Assembly: GCA_034408875.1 (NCBI GenBank)
Contig: JAWXCJ010000326.1
Coordinates: 1 to 9,810 of the forward strand
Source of the DNA: JANNHK01 sp034408875
GTDB taxonomy: Bacteria; Actinomycetota; Acidimicrobiia; IMCC26256; PALSA-610
DNA length: 9,810 bases
Reading direction: 5' to 3'
Shown here: positions 5,539 to 9,810 of the stretch, in pieces
Position numbering within the stretch: the first letter of the stretch is position 1
How the letters are laid out: every line of letters starts with the position of its first letter
Notes under the pieces: model-generated
Database searches by the model: none
The model's input: only the letters and a program-made list of their open reading frames with translations
What the model was told of the DNA's origin: nothing
Made by a program: the position numbers and the translations under genes

Positions 5539-6215
5539 GCATGCCCTTTTACGTATCGCCCGAGCAGGTACTCAAGGACCGCGCCGACTACGCCAAGAAG
5601 GGCATCGCGCAGGGCCGCAGCCTCGTCGCCCTCGAATGCGACCGCGGCGTCCTCCTCGTCGCCGACAACCCGTCGCGCACGCTTGCGAAGATCAGCGAGA
5701 TCTACGACCGCATCGCGTTTGCCGCCGTCGGCATGTACAACGAGTTCCAGATGCTGCGCGTCGCGGGCGTCCGCCACGCCGACATGAAGGGCTACGCGTA
5801 CTCGCGCGAAGACGTGAACGCGAAGGAACTCGCCAACGCGTACGCGCAGACCCTCGGGCAGGTGTTCACCCACGAGCTGAAGCCGTACGAGGTGGAGCTA
5901 CTCGTCGCCGAGGTCGGGAACGGTGAAGGCAGCGACAACGAGATGTACCACGTGCTCTACAACGGGGTGGTCCTCGACGAGCAGGGCTTCGCGGTGTTGG
6001 GCGGCCTCGCCGACCAGATCACCGAGAAGCTCAAGGAGCAGTACGTCGCGAGCATGCCGCTGGCCGACGCGATGAAGCTCGGCGCGAAGGTGCTCGGCGG
6101 CGACGAAGAACCGCTCGCGGCGGAAAAGCTCGAAGTCGCGCTGCTCGACAACCTGCGCCCGCGCCGGGCGTTCCGCAAGCTCAAGAACGCGGAACTCGAA
6201 GAACTCCTCGGCTGA
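5535..6215 (+). CDS. prcA: Proteasome subunit alpha
   Basis: Forms the outer heptameric rings that gate the 20S chamber and dock Mpa. 226 residues. Starts MSMPFYVSPEQVLKDRADYA, the alpha-type N-terminal gate and H0 helix, then RSLVALECDRGVLLVADNPS and TLAKISEIYDRI with Lys52, the residue that in Mycobacterium binds the C-terminal carboxylate of the ATPase tail. Further family blocks are MYNEFQMLRVAGVRHAD, YAQTLGQVFTHELKPYEVEL and LRPRRAFRKL. It lacks an N-terminal catalytic Thr, as expected. The protein stops at ELEELLG and so lacks the disordered tail of roughly 20 residues found in mycobacterial PrcA. The long in-frame extension upstream is not coding here, since prcB fills that region. Its stop is 3 bases from the stop of the convergent gene. 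Confidence 0.97.
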   Translation: MSMPFYVSPEQVLKDRADYAKKGIAQGRSLVALECDRGVLLVADNPSRTLAKISEIYDRIAFAAVGMYNEFQMLRVAGVRHADMKGYAYSREDVNAKELANAYAQTLGQVFTHELKPYEVELLVAEVGNGEGSDNEMYHVLYNGVVLDEQGFAVLGGLADQITEKLKEQYVASMPLADAMKLGAKVLGGDEEPLAAEKLEVALLDNLRPRRAFRKLKNAELEELLG

Positions 6216-6218
6216 GCG

Positions 6219-6536
6219 TTAGCGCAGAACTTCGACGAACCCGAAGCCGATCGCGCTCACGAGCGCGCTCACGACGATCAACGGCGTGTAGCGCCGGCGC
6301 CGCGGCATGTAGTCGAGGTCGAGCACTTCGTCGACCTCGTCCTCGAGCAGCAGCAAGCTCGCTTCGTCGGCCTGTTCCTCGGGCACGTAGACGTCGACCC
6401 GAGCCATTTCGCCGACAGTGACCGCGTACACGCTGTTCACGGCGCCGCGCAGCTCGACATCGAAGCCCTCGTACTGAAGACGAGCTGCCAGCACATGGGC
6501 CGAAAACGACCCATAGACCGACGTCAGTCTGATCAT
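6219..6536 (-). CDS. Small DUF2007-like protein with C-terminal membrane anchor
   Basis: 105 residues on the minus strand. The first 65 residues (MIRLTSVYGSFSAHVLAARL, then GFDVELRG, YAVTVGEMARVDVYVPEEQADEA) resemble the DUF2007 'putative signal transducing protein' fold, a small ferredoxin-like domain of unknown function. An acidic stretch (65-75) is followed by RRRR (79-82) and one hydrophobic segment (84-103), which predicts a C-terminal tail anchor with the domain in the cytoplasm. Start ATG at 6536 is supported by AGGGAG 8 bases upstream. The gene converges on prcA with only 3 bases between stops and diverges from pafA, sharing a 101-base promoter region, so it interrupts the usual prcBA-pafA run. 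Role in pupylation is unknown. Confidence 0.75.
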   Translation of the reverse strand: MIRLTSVYGSFSAHVLAARLQYEGFDVELRGAVNSVYAVTVGEMARVDVYVPEEQADEASLLLLEDEVDEVLDLDYMPRRRRYTPLIVVSALVSAIGFGFVEVLR

Positions 6537-6544
6537 AACTATGG

Positions 6545-6550
6545 CTCCCT
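6545..6550 (-). promoter_or_regulatory. Shine-Dalgarno of the DUF2007-like gene
   Basis: AGGGAG on the minus strand, 8 bases before the ATG. It supports the start and shows this mRNA has a leader, unlike the apparently leaderless dop and HNH transcripts. Confidence 0.65.
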
Positions 6551-6606
6551 ACGCTCTCGTTCGAGGGGCCTTCGGCGAGCGGGCCTTCGCTGCGTCCGCA
6601 CGCTCA

Positions 6607-6630
6607 CCAGTGTAGGTACACATACACTGG
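6607..6630 (+). repeat. Perfect 8-N8-8 inverted repeat in the divergent promoter region
   Basis: CCAGTGTA (6607-6614) and TACACTGG (6623-6630) are exact reverse complements around the spacer GGTACACA, which itself repeats TACAC. Each arm contains the -10-like TACACT reading outward, one toward pafA and one toward the DUF2007-like gene, so the element may be a symmetric pair of -10 boxes, a dimer operator, or both. Pairing is seen; function is inferred. Confidence 0.6.
6623..6628 (+). promoter_or_regulatory. Candidate -10 element of pafA
   Basis: TACACT, identical to the hexamer before dop, ends 9 bases before ATG 6638. The predicted transcript would have a leader of only a few bases, consistent with no Shine-Dalgarno. 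It falls in the right arm of the inverted repeat. No -35 is clear. Confidence 0.5.
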
Positions 6631-6637
6631 CTCCTAC

Positions 6638-7996
6638 ATGGAGAGGCGCATCTTCGGTCTCGAGAACGAGTACGGCGTGACCTGCACACTGCGCGGGCAA
6701 CGCCGACTCAGCCCCGACGAAGTCGCCCGCTACCTGTTCCGCCGGGTCGTGTCCTGGGGCCGGTCCAGCAACGTCTTCCTCGAGAACGGCGCCCGCCTCT
6801 ACCTCGACGTGGGCAGCCACCCCGAATACGCCACCCCCGAGTGCGACTCGATCCACGACCTCGTCGTCCACGACAAGGCAGGGGAGCGGATCCTCGAAAG
6901 CCTGGTCGAGAGCGCCGAACAGCGCCTGCGCGAAGAGGGGATCCGGGGCGAGGTCTTCCTCTTCAAGAACAACACCGACAGCGCCGGCAACTCGTACGGC
7001 TGCCACGAGAACTACCTCGTCGAACGCGACGGCGACTTCTCCAAGTTCACCGACGTGCTCATCCCGTTCCTCGTGAGCCGCCAGGTCTACGCGGGCGCAG
7101 GCAAGGTGCTGCAGACCGCTCGCGGCGCGATGTACTGCATCGCGCAGCGGGCCGAGCACATTTGGGAAGGTGTGTCGAGCGCGACCACCAGGTCGCGTCC
7201 GATCATCAACACGCGCGACGAACCCCACGCCGACGCCGAACGGTTCCGGCGCCTGCACGTCATCGTGGGCGACTCGAACATGAGCGAGTACGCGACGTAC
7301 CTCAAGGTCGGGGCGACGTCGATCATCCTGCGCATGCTCGAAGAGGACGGCGCGCCGTGGCGCGACCTCACGCTCGAGAACCCGATCCGCGCCATCCGCG
7401 AAATCAGCCACGACGTCACGTGCCGGCGGCGCGTCCGCCTCGCCAACGGCCGCGAGCTCTCGGCCGTCGAGATCCAAATGGAGTACCTCCAGCGCGCCCA
7501 GCGTTTCGCGAAGCGGCGCGGCCTCTCACCGATCGAGCAGCGCGCGCTCGAGATGTGGGAACACGTGATGACGCACCTCGAAACGGACCCGCTCGTCCTG
7601 CGCGCCGAGGTCGACTGGGTCATCAAGTACCACCTCATCGAGGCCTACCGAAAGCGCGGCGACCTGCCGCTCACGCATCCGAAGGTCTCGCTGCTCGACC
7701 TCGCGTACCACGACGTCACCCGCTCGCGGTCGCTGTACTACCTGCTCGAACGGCGCGACAAGATCGAACGCATGGTCACCGACGAGGAGATCAACACCGC
7801 GATGACCACCCCGCCGCAGAGCACGCGGGCCCGCCTGCGCGGCGCGTTCATCAAACGGGCCAAGGAACGCAAGCGCGACTACACCGTCGACTGGGTGCAC
7901 CTGAAGCTCAACGACCAGGCCCAGCGCACCGTCCTGTGCAAGGACCCCTTCAAGTCCCGCGACGAACGCGTGGAGCGCCTCATCGCGAGCTTGTGA
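6638..7996 (+). CDS. pafA: Pup-protein ligase PafA
   Basis: ATP-dependent ligase that phosphorylates the C-terminal Glu of Pup and joins it to substrate lysines. 452 residues, the same length I recall for mycobacterial PafA. Begins MERRIFGLENEYGV with the essential Glu9, then YLDVGSHPEYATPECD with Asp57, the conserved catalytic Asp; KNNTDSAGNSYGCHENY (110-126); TRDEPHAD (192-199) and RRLHVIVGDSNMSE for nucleotide and metal binding; a C-terminal domain with DWVHLKLND and CKDPF. It lacks the Dop-specific insertion near the N terminus, distinguishing it from the paralogue at 859. Start is fixed by the conserved first strand. Followed after 3 bases by the DUF3866 gene, so the two are almost certainly co-translated. 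Own promoter region lies in the 101-base divergent gap. Confidence 0.98.
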   Translation: MERRIFGLENEYGVTCTLRGQRRLSPDEVARYLFRRVVSWGRSSNVFLENGARLYLDVGSHPEYATPECDSIHDLVVHDKAGERILESLVESAEQRLREEGIRGEVFLFKNNTDSAGNSYGCHENYLVERDGDFSKFTDVLIPFLVSRQVYAGAGKVLQTARGAMYCIAQRAEHIWEGVSSATTRSRPIINTRDEPHADAERFRRLHVIVGDSNMSEYATYLKVGATSIILRMLEEDGAPWRDLTLENPIRAIREISHDVTCRRRVRLANGRELSAVEIQMEYLQRAQRFAKRRGLSPIEQRALEMWEHVMTHLETDPLVLRAEVDWVIKYHLIEAYRKRGDLPLTHPKVSLLDLAYHDVTRSRSLYYLLERRDKIERMVTDEEINTAMTTPPQSTRARLRGAFIKRAKERKRDYTVDWVHLKLNDQAQRTVLCKDPFKSRDERVERLIASL

Positions 7997-7999
7997 CAC

Positions 8000-9082
8000 G
8001 TGCCGAGCTTCAAGTCGGGTGAGGTCGTCACGCTGATCGAGGAGCGCGCCGGGCTCCAGCGCGTCGAAGTGGAGCTCGGCTCCGGTCCCGAGCGTGCGTA
8101 CGTGCTCACGCAGCTGACCGGCCGCGTCGACATGGGCGACCGTGTCGTCGTGAACACGACCGCGGTCGAGCTCGGGCTCGGTACCGGCGGCTGGCACGTG
8201 GTGCACTGGAACCTGAACTGCGAGGCGTGGTCGGAACCCGGGCCGGGTCACATCATCAAGGGCCGGTACACGAGCCTGCAAGCCGACGTCGGCAGCACCG
8301 AAGAGCACCTGCCCGAACTGGCCGACATCACGTCGATCGACGGCATGCCCGTCGTTGCGGCGGCGCTGCACGGGCAACTCCCCGCGGTCGCGGTCGCGTA
8401 CAAGCGCCACCGGCCCGAGGGGCGGCTCGCGTACGTGATGACCGACGGCGCCGCACTGCCGCTCGCGCTCTCTGATCTCGTTGCCGACCTGCGCGCCCGC
8501 GAACTCCTCGACACCGCCATCACGTGCGGCCACGCGTTCGGCGGCGACTACGAGGCCGTATCCGTGTACAGCGCGCTGGCCGTCGCCCGCCACATCGCCC
8601 GCTGCGACGCAGCCGTCGTCGTGATGGGGCCGGGCATCGTCGGCACCGCGACCCGGCGCGGGTTCACGGGCATCGAGGTCGGGCCCGTGCTCGACGCGGC
8701 CGCCGGGCTCGGGGGAGTACCGATCGCGTGCCTCCGCGCGTCGTTCGCCGACCCGCGCCCCCGGCACCGGGGGGTCTCGCACCACACCCTCACCGCGCTC
8801 AGTGTCGCGACGCAGAGCCGGGTGGCCATCGCGCTGCCGACCGTCGGCGGCATCGAAGAGCAGACCTTGCGCGCCGACCTGGCCGAGGCGGGCCTCGACA
8901 CGCGCCACGACATCGTCGACGTCGCGCCGGTCGGCATCGTCGATCTGTTCGCCGCCCTCGATCTCACCGTCTCCTCGATGGGTCGGCCCGCGGCCGCCGA
9001 TCCGGTGCTCTTCGAAGCCGCGGCTGCGGCCGGTAGCGTCGCGGCGTGCCCGACGCCCCCGGACGCGTCGAACGCGTCCTGA
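8000..9082 (+). CDS. DUF3866 family protein
   Basis: 360 residues, matching the uncharacterised actinobacterial DUF3866 family. The N-terminal 90 residues look like a small beta-rich domain (YVLTQLTGRVDMGDRVVVNT, then LGLGTGGWHVVHWNLN). The C-terminal part is alpha/beta, with a Gly-rich VVVMGPGIVGTATRRG (206-221) and a His/Arg cluster RHRGVSHHT (255-263), which look like a nucleotide or phosphate-binding site and a possible active site. No signal peptide or membrane segment, so cytoplasmic. GTG start 3 bases after the pafA stop; the 3' end overlaps the pafB start by 37 bases. Biochemical function is unknown; wedged between pafA and pafB, it is a candidate accessory factor. Family assignment is from memory of the GTGG and GPG motifs. 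Confidence 0.8.
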   Translation: MPSFKSGEVVTLIEERAGLQRVEVELGSGPERAYVLTQLTGRVDMGDRVVVNTTAVELGLGTGGWHVVHWNLNCEAWSEPGPGHIIKGRYTSLQADVGSTEEHLPELADITSIDGMPVVAAALHGQLPAVAVAYKRHRPEGRLAYVMTDGAALPLALSDLVADLRARELLDTAITCGHAFGGDYEAVSVYSALAVARHIARCDAAVVVMGPGIVGTATRRGFTGIEVGPVLDAAAGLGGVPIACLRASFADPRPRHRGVSHHTLTALSVATQSRVAIALPTVGGIEEQTLRADLAEAGLDTRHDIVDVAPVGIVDLFAALDLTVSSMGRPAAADPVLFEAAAAAGSVAACPTPPDASNAS

Positions 9083-9810
9083 ACCTGCTCGCCCTCCTCC
9101 TCGACACGCGCGTTCCGTTGTCGCGCGAGGAGATCGTGCGCGACGTCTCGGGCTACCCCGAACAGCTCTCGGCGTACCGGCGCGCGTTCGAGCGCGACAA
9201 GGAAGTGCTCCGCGGTATGGGCGTGCCCATCACCATCGAACCCATCGGCGACGCGGGCGAGGTCGGCTACCGGGTCAAGCCCGACGACTACTACCTGCCC
9301 GACCTGGGGCTCACCCCCGAGGAGACGGCGGCGCTCCGAGTGGCAGTGAGCGCGATCTCGCTCGGCAACGAGTCGGGCGAAGGCGCGCTGATGAAGCTGG
9401 GCGGGCTCCCGAGCGACGGTGCCGCCGCGATCGCATCGCTGCCGATCGTGCCCGCCCTCGCCACCCTGTTCGATGCGTTCCGGCACCGGGCCGTCGTCAC
9501 GTTCTCGCACCGGGGCCGCGCCCGCGTGCTCGAACCGTGGGGCCTGTCGTCGAAGCGGGGCCACTGGTATGTCGTCGGTTGGGACCGTGACCGCGACGCG
9601 ATTCGCGCGTTCCGGGCCGACCGCATCGAGGGCGACGTCGAGGTGGGCGAGTACGGAGCGTTCGACGCGCCCGCCGACTTCCGTCCCGACGACCACATCG
9701 AGGACCGGCCCTGGCTGCTCGGCGACGCCGACCCCGTCGTCGCCCGGCTCCGCGTCGACGCCGACCACGCAGCCGGCGCCCGCGCCGCAATCCGCGGCGA
9801 TGTCGTCACC
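9046..9810 (+). CDS. pafB: WYL-domain transcriptional regulator PafB, 5' part
   Basis: Half of the PafB/PafC activator that switches on the LexA-independent DNA-damage regulon in mycobacteria. 255 codons are visible and the frame stays open to the right edge. GTG start gives PDAPGRVERVLNLLALLLDT, after which residues 8-62 form a winged helix-turn-helix (LSREEIVRDVSGYP, then FERDKEVLRGMGVPI), typical of PafB. A linker (YYLPDLGLTPEETAAL) leads to the WYL domain at about 146-200, with RVLEPWGL, HWYVVGWD (WYV in place of WYL, 174-176) and IRAFRADRIEG. The first 37 bases lie within the DUF3866 gene in another frame, implying coupling. Whether pafC follows separately or is fused cannot be seen. PafB rather than another WYL regulator is favoured by the pafA neighbourhood. 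Confidence 0.88.
   Translation, partial: MPDAPGRVERVLNLLALLLDTRVPLSREEIVRDVSGYPEQLSAYRRAFERDKEVLRGMGVPITIEPIGDAGEVGYRVKPDDYYLPDLGLTPEETAALRVAVSAISLGNESGEGALMKLGGLPSDGAAAIASLPIVPALATLFDAFRHRAVVTFSHRGRARVLEPWGLSSKRGHWYVVGWDRDRDAIRAFRADRIEGDVEVGEYGAFDAPADFRPDDHIEDRPWLLGDADPVVARLRVDADHAAGARAAIRGDVVT

Noticed and set aside
7526..8908. 460-residue minus-strand frame over pafA and the DUF3866 gene
   Set aside because: Mirror of third-position G/C bias; it crosses two well-supported plus-strand genes.
8802..9590. Open frame across the DUF3866-pafB junction
   Set aside because: The pafB frame from GTG 9046 gives a winged helix and WYL motifs over the same bases, while this one gives only Arg/Pro-rich sequence.

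Overview
The window is a nearly complete Pup-proteasome system (PPS) locus from a high-GC actinobacterium. Gene content and order (mpa/arc, dop, pup, an endonuclease VII-type HNH gene, a GT-C-like membrane protein, prcB, prcA, a DUF2007-like gene, pafA, a DUF3866 gene, pafB), strong G/C bias at third codon positions and several GTG starts all fit Actinomycetota. The arrangement suggests a lineage outside the mycobacteria, perhaps Acidimicrobiia. That placement is an inference from gene content, not from a marker tree.

Layout. Bases 1-804 hold the 3' end of the proteasomal AAA+ ATPase, ending in the proteasome-docking tail GQYL. A short intergenic stretch with two small hairpins and a -10-like TACACT leads to dop (859-2349), which is tightly coupled to pup (2363-2557). 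Pup ends in Gly-Gly-Glu, so it is made ready for ligation. A DNA-cutting enzyme of the endonuclease VII family (2607-3155) and a polytopic membrane protein (3176-4669) separate pup from the 20S core genes prcB (4711-5538) and prcA (5535-6215), which overlap by 4 bases. A small DUF2007-like membrane-anchored gene lies on the minus strand (6219-6536). It faces prcA and is divergent from pafA (6638-7996). pafA is followed 3 bases later by a DUF3866 gene (8000-9082), whose end overlaps the start of pafB (9046 to beyond the window).

How the genes work together. PafA ligates Pup to target lysines and Dop removes it. Mpa unfolds pupylated proteins and feeds them into the PrcA7-PrcB7-PrcB7-PrcA7 chamber. 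PafB, normally with PafC, is a WYL-domain transcription activator of the LexA-independent DNA-damage response in mycobacteria.

The most interesting observation links the nuclease to that regulator. Immediately upstream of the HNH gene is TTGTCGCAC-N8-TACGAT, which has the core and exact spacing of the PafBC-dependent promoter class (RecA-NDp, tTGTCRgtg-N8-TAnnnT), and it ends 6 bases before a GTG start. The nuclease may therefore be a leaderless, DNA-damage-induced gene controlled by the PafBC activator of the same locus. Other items worth a second look are perfect 8-N8-8 inverted repeats at the pup stop and in the pafA promoter region, the uncharacterised DUF3866 gene wedged between pafA and pafB, and the antisense DUF2007-like gene that splits prcA from pafA. 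No gene-free stretch exceeds about 110 bases. I saw no tRNA, rRNA, CRISPR array or insertion sequence.
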